From: Paraflavitalea pollutisoli
Lineage (GTDB): Bacteria; Bacteroidota; Bacteroidia; Chitinophagales; Chitinophagaceae
NCBI RefSeq assembly: GCF_029360705.1
Contig: NZ_JARKMX010000001.1
Coordinates: 806,001 to 870,000 of the forward strand
Length of the DNA: 64,000 nt
Reading direction: 5' to 3'
The notes below the pieces were generated by a model. That model was not told the origin of the DNA, searched no databases, and saw nothing but the letters and a program-made list of their open reading frames with translations. The position numbers and the translations under genes were made by a program. The first letter of the stretch is position 1, and each line of letters begins with the position of its first letter. Positions 8,921-17,444 of the stretch are shown piece by piece.

Positions 8921-10135
8921 ATGAAACGCACCGGCGTATTGTGCTTACTGTTCCTGGCCGTGGGCCAGTTGTTGACCGCCCAAACCAACCCCTTTACGAT
9001 TGAAGTAAAAGCCGGTAAATATACCCGCTACCAGACACCGGTACAGGTAAACCTGCCCAAGCCACTCAAAGACGCTTCCCTCTTCACCTTGAAAAATACC
9101 AAGAGTGGTAAAACCGCCGTGGGGCAGCTGCTCGACAGTGTTACCCTGGTGTTCATATTACCCGATAGCATGGTGCCGGGGTCCTGGCAAACCTATACGG
9201 TGACCAGGCTGACCGGTACAGCGCCAAAGAATACGGTGACGGTGGCCCGCGAAAAGAATGGGTTGCAGGTCAATGTCAAAGCAAAACCCTTGTTCTTTTA
9301 CCATACGGCCGAGGCGATGCCGCCAGGCGATACCCCGACCTATTACCGGCGTAGCGGGTTTATTCATCCGGTATACAGTCCGGGCGGGCAGGTACTGACG
9401 GATGATTTCCCGTCGGGCCATACGCACCAGCATGCCTTGTTCAATGCCTGGACCAAAACAACTTTCCGTAAGGAGTTTGTCGACTTCTGGAACCAGCATT
9501 CCAAAAAAGGTACGGTGGAGCATATTGAAGTAGACCGGGTGAAAGAAGGTCCCGTCGTGACCGAATTGCGGGTAAAGCTGCGCCATAAAAGTCTGCTGCA
9601 TGGCGAAGTGTTGCGCGAAATGTGGATCGTGCGGGTGTATCCGTACAGCGACTATTACCTGTTTGACCTGATCTCGGAAGAGCGCAATGTGACAACCGAT
9701 ACGCTGTTCCTGGAGAAATACCACTATGGCGGATTCGGTTTCCGGGGTAGCAAGCATTGGAACGACCACGATAAAAAGAATTTTCAGCAATATTGGCATG
9801 TACTCACCAGTGAAGGGGCAAAGGATTCGGCGGCTAACCATACCCATGCCCGTTGGATCGATGCATCCGGGCTCATCAACGGTCAGGCAGCGGGTGTTAC
9901 CGTATTCGACCACCCCGTCAACTTCCGGTATCCGCAGCCCGTACGGGTGCATCCCACCATGCCGTACTTTGTGTATTCGCCGGTGGTGGATGGCGCCTTT
10001 ACGATCAATCCCGGTACCTGGTACCGCCAGCAGTATCGTTACTATATCCATCAGCAAATGCCAGACACGACAGCCATAGACCGGGTAGAAAAAGATTGGG
10101 TAGTACCGCCGGCAGTCACCGTGACCGGATTATAA
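8921..10135 (+). CDS. PmoA-like (DUF6807) secreted protein
   Basis: A 404-aa protein with signal peptide MKRTGVLCLLFLAVGQLLTAQ. The C-terminal two thirds match the PmoA/DUF6807 family (PF14100). Visible features are RRSGFIHPVYSPGGQVLTDDFPSGHTHQH, a histidine-rich segment near residues 150-170, and later WIDASGLINGQAAGVTVFDHPVNFRYPQPVRVHPTMPYF. Despite the name, family members are not methane monooxygenases. They are common in sugar-utilising Bacteroidota and Planctomycetes, and their biochemical role is unsettled. The gene stands alone, with terminators on both sides. Confidence 0.85.
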   Translation: MKRTGVLCLLFLAVGQLLTAQTNPFTIEVKAGKYTRYQTPVQVNLPKPLKDASLFTLKNTKSGKTAVGQLLDSVTLVFILPDSMVPGSWQTYTVTRLTGTAPKNTVTVAREKNGLQVNVKAKPLFFYHTAEAMPPGDTPTYYRRSGFIHPVYSPGGQVLTDDFPSGHTHQHALFNAWTKTTFRKEFVDFWNQHSKKGTVEHIEVDRVKEGPVVTELRVKLRHKSLLHGEVLREMWIVRVYPYSDYYLFDLISEERNVTTDTLFLEKYHYGGFGFRGSKHWNDHDKKNFQQYWHVLTSEGAKDSAANHTHARWIDASGLINGQAAGVTVFDHPVNFRYPQPVRVHPTMPYFVYSPVVDGAFTINPGTWYRQQYRYYIHQQMPDTTAIDRVEKDWVVPPAVTVTGL

Positions 10136-10183
10136 CCAACAAGCCAGGGCGCTATTATAGCGGCTTACATACAATATACGACA

Positions 10184-10208
10184 CAGCCGGCGGTACTACC
10201 GCCGGCTG
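10184..10208. terminator. Hairpin between convergent genes
   Basis: CAGCCGGCGGTA (10184-10195) and TACCGCCGGCTG (10197-10208) form a perfect 12-bp palindrome around one central base. It lies between the convergent PmoA-like and Crp-type genes. There is no long T-run. Confidence 0.65.
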
Positions 10209-10233
10209 CATTGATTAAGCAGGTAGATGATCT

Positions 10234-10839
10234 TTATTTACGTCTGAGCAGGTGTTTAAGCCTGCTGAAAGTTTCGGGTTTGATGTTCAGGTAAGAGGCC
10301 AGTATCTTTTGCGGCACGCGCTGCAGCATGTGCGGGTGATTGGTGACATAGGCCAGAAAACGCTCGCGGGTGGTCATCTGCAGGTTCTCGAAATAGCGGA
10401 TGTCTTTCTTTACGAACATTTGCGTGACAATGGTCCTGGCCAGCCTTTCCAGGGCAATGGATTGTTTAAGTACTTCCTGCAGGTTGTCGTACCGGATGGT
10501 GATCATGACAGTCGGCTCAACGGTCTCGAGGATGAGGTCCGACGGACGGCGGGTATGAAAAGACACTTCCGATTGTACGATATGGCCTTCTGTAGCCAAT
10601 TGCAGGGTGGCTTCTCCTTTTTTGGTCTTGAAGTATTTTCTGACCATTCCCTTCATGACGATATTCAGGGTGTCTTCTACTTCCCCCTCTTTCAGGAGGG
10701 CAACTTTTTTGTCGAAGGCGCGTAATTCAAGGTAGGGGCATAGCAAATCGAAGTCTTGACGGCTTAGCTCCATAAAGCGCTGGAGATAAGCAAAGACATG
10801 TTCCAGATAGCTTTTAATATCCAACTTTCTCTCTCTCAT
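10234..10839 (-). CDS. Crp/Fnr-family regulator (cyclic-nucleotide-binding-like domain)
   Basis: A 201-aa protein. Residues about 25-115 form the cNMP-binding-like beta-barrel (FDKKVALLKEGEVEDTLNIVMKG). The C-terminus carries the helix-turn-helix RVPQKILASYLNIKPETFSRLK. The arginine/serine phosphate-binding signature of true cAMP receptors is not obvious, as is usual in this Bacteroidota clade. The ligand and targets are unknown. It lies 19 bp downstream of a paralogue with the same C-terminal helix, so the two are a tandem duplication in one operon. Confidence 0.88.
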   Translation of the reverse strand: MRERKLDIKSYLEHVFAYLQRFMELSRQDFDLLCPYLELRAFDKKVALLKEGEVEDTLNIVMKGMVRKYFKTKKGEATLQLATEGHIVQSEVSFHTRRPSDLILETVEPTVMITIRYDNLQEVLKQSIALERLARTIVTQMFVKKDIRYFENLQMTTRERFLAYVTNHPHMLQRVPQKILASYLNIKPETFSRLKHLLRRK

Positions 10840-10858
10840 GAAATGGGTTAGTTCTCGG

Positions 10859-11458
10859 TTAGTTCGAAGCAGCCGTCTCTGCCACCCTTTTGGACAGATG
10901 ATGTTTTAAGCGGCTGAATGTTTCGGGTTTAATATTTAAATAGGACGCCAGGTACTTTTGCGGTACACGGCGAAACAGGTCGGTATTTTCCAGTACAAAC
11001 CGTACAAACCGTTCTTTGGTGTCGTACCGTATCCTATCCAGCTCCCACATTTCTTTCTGGAGAAAGAGGTCGGTGATCAGTAATCGCCCGAGGGTTTCGA
11101 TCCGGGGATACCGGTCATACAGGCTTTCCAGCTCCCGTTTATGGAGCGAAAGCAAAATCGAATGTTCGATTGTTTCAACAGCGTACGTGGAGGGTAGCCC
11201 GGTAAAGAAAGATACGGAGGAGCAGATCAGTTCGCCTTCGCGGCCCAGTTGGGTGATCACTTCCTGGCCACCTTTATAAAAGAACTTGCGCAACAATCCT
11301 TTGTTGATGAAATGGAGGTATTCTTCATTTTCGCCAGGTTCGATCAGTCGTACTTTTTTGTCATACGAACGCACTTCCATGGCCTTCGTGAGGGCAGCCA
11401 GCTCGTCCGGGGTGAGGGTGATGAAACGGCCGATATACTGTTGTAACATATTCAGCAT
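10859..11458 (-). CDS. Crp/Fnr-family regulator, paralogue
   Basis: A 199-aa protein with a cNMP-binding-like N-terminal barrel (SYDKKVRLIEPGENEEYLHFINKGLLRKFF) and the C-terminal helix RVPQKYLASYLNIKPETFSRLK, nearly identical to that of the downstream gene. The N-terminal halves differ much more, so sensing has diverged while DNA contacts may be shared. It is the first gene of a two-gene unit transcribed away from icd. Confidence 0.88.
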   Translation of the reverse strand: MLNMLQQYIGRFITLTPDELAALTKAMEVRSYDKKVRLIEPGENEEYLHFINKGLLRKFFYKGGQEVITQLGREGELICSSVSFFTGLPSTYAVETIEHSILLSLHKRELESLYDRYPRIETLGRLLITDLFLQKEMWELDRIRYDTKERFVRFVLENTDLFRRVPQKYLASYLNIKPETFSRLKHHLSKRVAETAASN

Positions 11459-11563
11459 GCTTGCAAGTTAAAGGTTATCAGATATTATAAACACCAACCG
11501 GCCCCACTTGCACCCTTTTCCTTGGAAAAATACGTGTATTTACGTAATGCCCCCAAACAGCCA

Positions 11564-11603
11564 GGCTTCCTGTACCTTCCTGCACCTTCCTGTGCCCTCC
11601 TGC
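11564..11603. repeat. Four tandem 10-bp units upstream of icd
   Basis: Four consecutive 10-mers vary on the pattern accttcctgt, with changes at the first two positions and the last base. They lie between the Crp-type regulator and icd. No coding frame spans them. Confidence 0.7.
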
Positions 11604-11642
11604 CCGGCCAACTATGCTTTGTGTATTACCTTCATTTGCATT

Positions 11643-11656
11643 AGGTTTGCAAACCT
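11643..11656. promoter_or_regulatory. Perfect 14-bp palindrome upstream of icd (candidate operator)
   Basis: AGGTTTGCAAACCT is a perfect palindrome centred about 31 bp before the icd start codon. This position and symmetry fit a dimeric regulator. The divergent Crp-type genes nearby are possible but unproven candidates. Confidence 0.45.
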
Positions 11657-11680
11657 TAACATAGCTTAAAAATTCAGCAC

Positions 11681-12916
11681 ATGGCACAAAAAATCAAAGT
11701 TGCAAATCCTGTAGTCGAGCTGGATGGTGACGAAATGACCCGCATCATCTGGAAATTCATTAAAGATAAACTCATCCTGCCGTACATAGATGTAGATATT
11801 AAATACTATGATCTGGGTGTCGAGTATCGTGATGCCACCAACGATCAGGTAACTGTTGACGCTGCCAATGCTATCAAGCAGTACGGTGTAGGTATCAAGT
11901 GTGCTACCATCACGCCTGACGAAGCACGCGTAAAAGAATTCAACCTGAAACAGATGTGGAAAAGCCCGAATGGTACCATCCGGAACATCCTGGACGGAAC
12001 CGTTTTCCGCGAACCCATCGTGATCAATAATATCCCCCGCCTGGTCACCAACTGGACTGCTCCCATCATCGTTGGCCGTCACGCATTCGGCGACCAATAC
12101 CGGGCTACCGACACCGTGATCAAAGGTAAGGGTAAATTAACCATGACCTTTACCCCCGAAGGTGGTGGTGAACCACAGACTTTCGAGGTGTTCAACTTCA
12201 AGGGCGACGGCGTTGCCATGAGCATGTACAATACCGATGAAAGCATCATCGGTTTTGCCCGCAGCTGTTTCAACATGGCCCTTGCCAAGAAATGGCCCCT
12301 GTACCTCAGCACCAAGAACACCATCCTGAAGAAATACGATGGTCGTTTCAAAGATATCTTCGAAGACATCTATCAAACTGAGTTCAAGACACAGTTCGAA
12401 GCAGCGGGTATCGTGTATGAGCACCGCCTGATCGACGACATGGTGGCTTCTGCCCTCAAATGGAACGGTAACTTCGTATGGGCTTGTAAGAACTACGACG
12501 GCGACGTACAAAGCGACACCGTAGCACAAGGATTTGGCTCACTGGGTCTGATGACCTCCGTACTGGTTACGCCCGACGGCAAAACCCTCGAAGCAGAAGC
12601 AGCGCACGGTACCGTTACCCGCCACTACCGCGACCACCAGGCCGGTAAGCCCACCAGCACCAACCCCATCGCGTCTATCTTTGCATGGACACGCGGCCTG
12701 GCCTTCCGTGGCAAGCTTGATGGCAACCAGGAATTGATCGACTTCTGTAATGCGATTGAAGCTGTATGTATCGAGACCGTGGAAAGCGGTAAGATGACCA
12801 AGGACCTGGCAGTATGTATCCATGGTAACAAGGTGAAGCACGGTGAGCACTTCCTGTATACAGAAGAGTTCCTCGACGCGATCGACCAGAACCTGAAGAA
12901 GAAAGTAGGAATTTAA
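11681..12916 (+). CDS. icd: NADP-dependent isocitrate dehydrogenase (eukaryote-like homodimer type)
   Basis: A 411-aa enzyme. It starts [21 protein letters not shown] and carries [20 protein letters not shown] (substrate binding), the NADP-binding region [17 protein letters not shown] and [15 protein letters not shown]. Length and motifs match the human IDH1-like class rather than the E. coli class. It oxidatively decarboxylates isocitrate to 2-oxoglutarate in the cytoplasm. The next TCA enzyme, aconitase, is also in this window at 20.2 kb. Confidence 0.97.
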   Translation: MAQKIKVANPVVELDGDEMTRIIWKFIKDKLILPYIDVDIKYYDLGVEYRDATNDQVTVDAANAIKQYGVGIKCATITPDEARVKEFNLKQMWKSPNGTIRNILDGTVFREPIVINNIPRLVTNWTAPIIVGRHAFGDQYRATDTVIKGKGKLTMTFTPEGGGEPQTFEVFNFKGDGVAMSMYNTDESIIGFARSCFNMALAKKWPLYLSTKNTILKKYDGRFKDIFEDIYQTEFKTQFEAAGIVYEHRLIDDMVASALKWNGNFVWACKNYDGDVQSDTVAQGFGSLGLMTSVLVTPDGKTLEAEAAHGTVTRHYRDHQAGKPTSTNPIASIFAWTRGLAFRGKLDGNQELIDFCNAIEAVCIETVESGKMTKDLAVCIHGNKVKHGEHFLYTEEFLDAIDQNLKKKVGI

Positions 12917-12941
12917 TTCCGCTTTTGAGCTATATAAGAAG

Positions 12942-12970
12942 GCGCTCCCGTAAAACGGAGCGCTTTTTTT
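12942..12970 (+). terminator. Intrinsic terminator after icd
   Basis: GCGCTCC (12942-12948) pairs with GGAGCGC (12957-12963), followed by seven T residues. Confidence 0.92.
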
Positions 12971-13001
12971 GTATATTGACAGCCATTAAATCCCTGAAGG
13001 C

Positions 13002-13409
13002 ATGAGCCCCAAACTGCGCATACTGATACCCTTGCTGATCATTACCGGTTTTGTACTATATACCTGGGCGTTGATCGTTTTGGAGGGATACCCACACAGT
13101 ATGCAAAAAGACCTGGCACTGATCCTGTTGATTGTTTTGCACTATTTTTATTTTACCCGGCGTAATTGGTGCGTGGTGTTTACAGGCATCTACCTGTTGT
13201 TGCTCACCTTCAACCTGCTCTCTATTACTCCTGCTACGACCAGCCACTCCTTGGGTATTGGTCCGGTGGAGCACCGTGTCTATACACCTGCCATACAGTT
13301 TATTGGCCTGGGTATACTGGTGTTGTATGGAATTTTGAACTTCGATCAGTTGACTGAGATGTACCTTGATTATAAAGAAGCAAAGGCAAAAAAGAAGGAG
13401 GAGAAATGA
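13002..13409 (+). CDS. Small integral membrane protein of unknown function
   Basis: A 135-aa protein with four hydrophobic segments (residues about 5-27, 38-52, 55-75 and 95-114) and a charged C-terminal tail (YKEAKAKKKEEK). I recognise no family. Its stop codon overlaps the start of the next gene (ATGA at 13406-13409), so the two are translationally coupled. Confidence 0.8.
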   Translation: MSPKLRILIPLLIITGFVLYTWALIVLEGYPHSMQKDLALILLIVLHYFYFTRRNWCVVFTGIYLLLLTFNLLSITPATTSHSLGIGPVEHRVYTPAIQFIGLGILVLYGILNFDQLTEMYLDYKEAKAKKKEEK

Positions 13410-14128
13410 TGCAGCTCAATTACCCGATCATGCAACAATTTGAGCAGGATGGCTATGCCCTGGTTAACGATATCTATACCGAAGCCGAAGTGGCGGCCAT
13501 CATCGATGCCATCGAAACTGCGGACCATTCCGGGCCTGTATTTCGTAAAACCAAAGACCTGTTTGCCATCCGGTAGTTTCTGAAGCAGGTGACGGGTGTT
13601 CACCCATACGTTTTCAATGACCGGCTCCGGGCGCTGATCGATCACCTCTTTGGTAAGGGCTATTTTGTTGTGAAATCCATTTACTTCGACAAGCCGCCAC
13701 AGTCGAACTGGTTTGTGGCCTGGCACCAGGACCTGACCATCTCCGTGGGGGAGAAGGCAGATGTGCCGGGCTTTGGTCCCTGGACGGTGAAGCAGGAACA
13801 ATACGCCGTACAGCCGCCATTAGAAATCCTGCAACAGAACTTCACCCTCCGCATACATCTCGACGATACCAATAGCGACAATGGTGCCCTGCGGGTAGTG
13901 CCTGGCTCGCATGCCAAAGGTGTTTATCGTCCCGAAACGATCGACTGGGCGGTAGAGCGCGAATACAGCTGTGAACTGCGGCGTGGGGGCGTAATGATCA
14001 TGCGGCCGCTGTTACTACATGCCTCCAATCGTACGGTCAACGAGGCACGTCGCCGGGTGATACATATCGAATGCAGTAAGGCGACCTTGCCATCGCCGCT
14101 GCATTGGTCCGAAAAGCTGGTTTACTGA
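13406..14128 (+). pseudogene. Phytanoyl-CoA dioxygenase (PhyH)-like gene interrupted by an in-frame amber codon
   Basis: The frame from ATG 13406 to 14128 would encode about 240 aa of a PhyH-type Fe(II)/2-oxoglutarate oxygenase. It is broken at codon 57 by TAG (13574-13576): the upstream part reads DLFAIR, then stop, then FLKQVTGVHPYVFND. Both halves are in the same frame and family-like. The iron ligands are HQD in FVAWHQDLTIS and a late His in LLLHASNRT. A single C-to-T change from CAG (Gln) would explain the stop. Translation from ATG 13589 could give a 179-aa product that keeps the metal ligands but lacks the N-terminus. A sequencing error is the main alternative. Confidence 0.8.
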
Positions 14129-14293
14129 GTGATGGGCGCGGCTTCTGGCAGGCCGAAACGTTCCGTCCGTGTACATTACCTGCTGATATTGCCTGTTGCT
14201 TTTCATCCCCAATATGTCGTTTCGATGTCTAATGGCCTGATCCTGCGGATGGCAAAGAATTTGCCCTTCTAACCATAGTTTAAAACGAGAACT

Positions 14294-14728
14294 ATGGAAA
14301 GCAGTATCTACGATTTCTTTGCCGCTTATGAACAACGTTTCAACGCTGCCCTCAAGGGAGATACGGATGTAGAAGGTACGGCCAGTGCCTTTGCGCCCTT
14401 TTTTGTAGAGGCCAGTCCGGCCGGCGTACATGGGGGCAGCAACGACTCGGAGTTTCGTAAAAAGATCCCACAGGGCATGGACTTCTATCGTTCCATCGGA
14501 ACCTATTCGATGGAAGTGTTGTCGCAGGATGTCACCCAGCTCGATAACCTGCATTTTATGGTCAAGATCCACTGGAAGGCCACCTATAAAAACAAAGACA
14601 ATTCAGACCTCGAGATTGAATTCGATGTGATCTATTTCCTGCAATTGCGGGAAGGTGAACTGAAGATATTTGCGTACATCACCGGTGATGAAGACAAGGT
14701 GATGCGCCAACATGGACTGATCAATTAG
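14294..14728 (+). CDS. NTF2/SnoaL-like protein
   Basis: A 144-aa protein that fits the cone-shaped NTF2-like fold. An N-terminal helix (IYDFFAAYEQRFNAALKGD) is followed by alternating strands (HFMVKIHWKATYKN, LEIEFDVIYFLQLREGELKIFAYITGDE). Members may be small enzymes or ligand binders. No specific function is predictable. It is likely transcribed with acyP, 30 bp downstream. Confidence 0.7.
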   Translation: MESSIYDFFAAYEQRFNAALKGDTDVEGTASAFAPFFVEASPAGVHGGSNDSEFRKKIPQGMDFYRSIGTYSMEVLSQDVTQLDNLHFMVKIHWKATYKNKDNSDLEIEFDVIYFLQLREGELKIFAYITGDEDKVMRQHGLIN

Positions 14729-14758
14729 AAGCCAGCGCCGTTCTTCGTATCTTGCGTC

Positions 14759-15031
14759 ATGATCCAGACAGTTACGATTGTAGTATCGGGAAAGGTGCAG
14801 GGTGTTTATTACCGCCAGAGCACACACGGCAAGGCACTTGAACTCGGCCTTACCGGCACTGTCAGGAACCAGGCAGATGGGAGCGTACTCATCTATGCTT
14901 CCGGACCTTCCTCCGCCGTGAATCAACTGGTTGCCTGGTGCAGGCAGGGACCTGCCCGCGCCGACGTGACCAGTGTACAGGTCGAAACGATCGAACCCAT
15001 GGCCTTTATTGGATTTACCATTCTGCGTTAA
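14759..15031 (+). CDS. acyP: Acylphosphatase
   Basis: A 90-aa protein of normal length for the family. The phosphate-binding loop is GKVQGVYYRQ, with the catalytic Arg in YYRQ, and the catalytic Asn is in GTVRNQADGSV. It hydrolyses carboxyl-phosphate bonds of acylphosphates in the cytoplasm. TATCTTG ends about 6 bp before the ATG and resembles the -7 element, so it may also have its own promoter. Confidence 0.93.
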   Translation: MIQTVTIVVSGKVQGVYYRQSTHGKALELGLTGTVRNQADGSVLIYASGPSSAVNQLVAWCRQGPARADVTSVQVETIEPMAFIGFTILR

Positions 15032-15173
15032 TGGCGTGTTGTGTACATCTACAGCAACTGCCGGGTCCCGATCCGGTCGATTTATGTTAACGGTGTCTCA
15101 TCCTCCTGCATTACTATTGTCGATTCCCGACATTTCCCTATCTTGACCCCCTATTCCTAAAATATTTTGTACC

Positions 15174-15926
15174 ATGACCCAACGATTAATGCTAACGGCT
15201 TGCTTGCTATCAGCAGCAGTGTTTGCACAGGCACAGAAGGTAAACCGCAATGGTGGCGATCCTAAATTATCAGAATACTGGGAGCCCGAAGTGAAAGTAG
15301 TGGCGCCCGGCAAAACAGCTTCCGATGCTCCGGCAGATGCAGTAGTGTTGTTCAATGGCACCGACGCCAGCGGCTGGGAAGCCAAGGGTGGTGGCCCCAT
15401 CAAATGGAAAGTAGAGAACGGTGCTATGACCGTAGCAGCGGGCGCTGGTGAAATTCATACCAAACAAGGCTTTGGCGATTGCCAGTTACATATCGAATGG
15501 AGAACCCCTGAAGTCGTGAAAGGCGACGGACAGGGCAGGGGCAACAGCGGTATCTTCCTGATGGGTAAATACGAACTGCAGGTGCTCGACTCTTACAACA
15601 ACAGAACGTATTCAAATGGCCAGGCTGGCAGTATCTACAAGCAATTGCCGCCCATGGTCAATGCCAGCCGCGGACCCGGTGAGTGGCAGACTTATGATGT
15701 TATCTTCACAGCTCCCGCGTTTTATCCCGATGGTAATGTAAAGACACAGGCCCGCATCACAGTCATCCACAACGGTGTGTTGGTGCAGAACAATATGAGC
15801 ATCTGGGGTGCCACGCAATATATCGGTATCGCCAACTATGAAAAGCATGGTGATAAGGAGCCGATCATTCTGCAGGATCACGGCAATCCCGTGAGCTTCC
15901 GCAATATCTGGATCAGACCGCTCTAA
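15174..15926 (+). CDS. Secreted DUF1080 protein (3-keto-disaccharide hydrolase-like)
   Basis: A 250-aa protein with a signal peptide (MTQRLMLTACLLSAAVFAQAQ). The DUF1080/PF06439 jelly-roll domain is clear: VVLFNGTDASGWEAKGGGPIKW, FGDCQLHIEWRTPE, GNSGIFLMGKYELQVLDSY and PGEWQTYDVIFTAP. Some members of this family hydrolyse 3-keto-glycosides; others act as concanavalin-like binding modules. It is monocistronic, with a strong terminator behind it. Confidence 0.88.
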   Translation: MTQRLMLTACLLSAAVFAQAQKVNRNGGDPKLSEYWEPEVKVVAPGKTASDAPADAVVLFNGTDASGWEAKGGGPIKWKVENGAMTVAAGAGEIHTKQGFGDCQLHIEWRTPEVVKGDGQGRGNSGIFLMGKYELQVLDSYNNRTYSNGQAGSIYKQLPPMVNASRGPGEWQTYDVIFTAPAFYPDGNVKTQARITVIHNGVLVQNNMSIWGATQYIGIANYEKHGDKEPIILQDHGNPVSFRNIWIRPL

Positions 15927-15944
15927 GCGACAGCGTATATTATA

Positions 15945-15986
15945 AAAGAGAAAGGGTTAAAGCATGTGCTTTAACCCTTTCTCTTT
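15945..15986. terminator. Bidirectional terminator between convergent genes
   Basis: A perfect 20-bp inverted repeat (15945-15964 with 15967-15986), A-rich on one side and T-rich on the other, serves both the DUF1080 gene and the convergent epimerase gene. Confidence 0.92.
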
Positions 15987-16004
15987 ATCAGGTGATTAGG
16001 TCAA

Positions 16005-16976
16005 TTAGGATTTGATGCCTACGCCGCCCAATTCGATCTTCAGGTTTTCGAGCATGTCTTTGGTCATCTTCGCCAGGTCGAACTCTGGCTTCCAGCCCCA
16101 ATCTTTGCTGGCAACGCTGTCATCGATACTGGCTGGCCAACCATCGGCGATGGCCTGGCGGTAATCGGGCTGATAATCCAGCTTGAAATCAGGAATGTGT
16201 TTCTTGATCTCTGCACCGATCTCTTTAGGAGAGAAGCTCATAGCCGACAAGTTGTAGGAATGGCGAATGCCGATCTTGGCGGCGGGGGCTTCCATCAGCT
16301 CGATGGTACCACGGATAGCATCCGGCATGTACATCATCGGCAGGTAAGTGTCTTCCTTCAGGAAGGCTGTATATTTCTTCTCTTCCAATGCTTCGTGGAA
16401 GATCTCCACCGCATAATCAGTGGTGCCGCCACCAGGAGCAGATTTGTAACTGATCAAGCCGGGGTAGCGGATGCTGCGTACGTCTACACCAAAGCGCTGG
16501 TGGTAGTAGTTGCACCAGAACTCGCCGGCATATTTGCTGATACCGTATACGGTAGCAGGCTCAATGATCGTTTGTTGGGGACAATTGTTTTTGGGAGAAG
16601 TAGGGCCGAATACCGCAATGCTGCTGGGCCAGTATACTTTATAGATCTTCTCTTCACGGGCAATATCCAATACGTTGAGCAAGCCTTGCATGTTGAGGTT
16701 CCAGGCAAGGTTGGGGTTCTTTTCGCCGGTTGCGGAAAGAATCGCTGCCAACAGGTAGATCTGGGTTACATTCTGGCGGATCACCTGTACGTGCAACATC
16801 TCTTTGTTCATAACATCGATGCTTACATAAGGTCCGGTGCCTTTCAATAATTCATTTTCCTCACGGAGGTCAGATGCGATCACATTGGCATTGCCATATA
16901 TTTTGCGAAGGGCCAAGGTCAGTTCCACACCGATCTGCCCGGAAGCGCCAATAACGAGAATTCTTTCGCGGATCAT
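16005..16976 (-). CDS. NAD-dependent epimerase/dehydratase, L-threonine 3-dehydrogenase-like
   Basis: A 323-aa extended short-chain dehydrogenase. The Rossmann motif is ILVIGASGQIG and the catalytic pair is Tyr/Lys in TVYGISKYAGE, with an upstream Ser in YWPSSIAVFGP. This combination, and the SYKSAPGGGTTDYAVEIFHEAL substrate segment, match the UDP-galactose-epimerase-like L-threonine 3-dehydrogenases found in Flavobacteria. These oxidise threonine to 2-amino-3-ketobutyrate. A related nucleotide-sugar epimerase role is less likely. Confidence 0.82.
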   Translation of the reverse strand: MIRERILVIGASGQIGVELTLALRKIYGNANVIASDLREENELLKGTGPYVSIDVMNKEMLHVQVIRQNVTQIYLLAAILSATGEKNPNLAWNLNMQGLLNVLDIAREEKIYKVYWPSSIAVFGPTSPKNNCPQQTIIEPATVYGISKYAGEFWCNYYHQRFGVDVRSIRYPGLISYKSAPGGGTTDYAVEIFHEALEEKKYTAFLKEDTYLPMMYMPDAIRGTIELMEAPAAKIGIRHSYNLSAMSFSPKEIGAEIKKHIPDFKLDYQPDYRQAIADGWPASIDDSVASKDWGWKPEFDLAKMTKDMLENLKIELGGVGIKS

Positions 16977-17280
16977 AAATAGGGTTGCATTTTAATGGCA
17001 GCAAAAGAACGCAAAATTTTGATGGAAACAATAAAATACTGCGCAACGGAGCGCTCTGCTTGAGCCGTATTTACAATTGATTTACAGTTGCCTGCGTAAA
17101 CTGATCCTGAACAGCGGTCTGGTTGGTTGTACTACCCGAACCTGGTAGGCAATTGACCGGTTTAGGGTGCTTGTTGGAGTGCAGCCGGATAGCCATAATA
17201 AAGCGCCTTGCTGGAGCCTCTCTTCCTCCTCCCTTGATAGGGGCATCCTGGGGTGATCTCAGGGTCATGGTAGGCTTAAA

Positions 17281-17335
17281 ACCCAAGGAAAACCCTAGGA
17301 TGACCCAAGGATGACCCTAGGATGACCCTAGGATG
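17281..17335. repeat. Five tandem 11-bp units upstream of kdsA
   Basis: Five exact-length units run end to end: acccaaggaaa, accctaggatg, acccaaggatg, accctaggatg, accctaggatg. Inverted partial matches (CATCCTGGGGT, AGGGTCAT) lie about 40 bp upstream. The rest of the 468-bp gap (16977-17444) shows no gene, only a G-rich run near 17390-17404. Confidence 0.85.
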
Positions 17336-17432
17336 GAAGGTTCCATCCAGTAGGAAGAAGCGACCCATATTGGTCAAATTGACCGTCGCGGGGGGGGGAG
17401 GGGGTACATGCTGCCGGAACCCGGCACTTTCG

Positions 17433-17440
17433 TATCTTTG
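17433..17440 (+). promoter_or_regulatory. -7 promoter element TATCTTTG, 4 bp before the kdsA ATG
   Basis: TATCTTTG is an exact TAnnTTTG match and is followed by CGCC and the start codon. Transcription from it would begin at or inside the first codon, predicting a leaderless mRNA. No TTG at the usual -33 spacing is seen. Confidence 0.55.
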
Positions 17441-17444
17441 CGCC

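Noticed and set aside
17322-17444. N-terminal extension of KdsA starting at 17322
   Set aside because: The extra 41 codons cover a G-run and repeat DNA and do not match the family. The promoter motif lies directly before the start at 17445.
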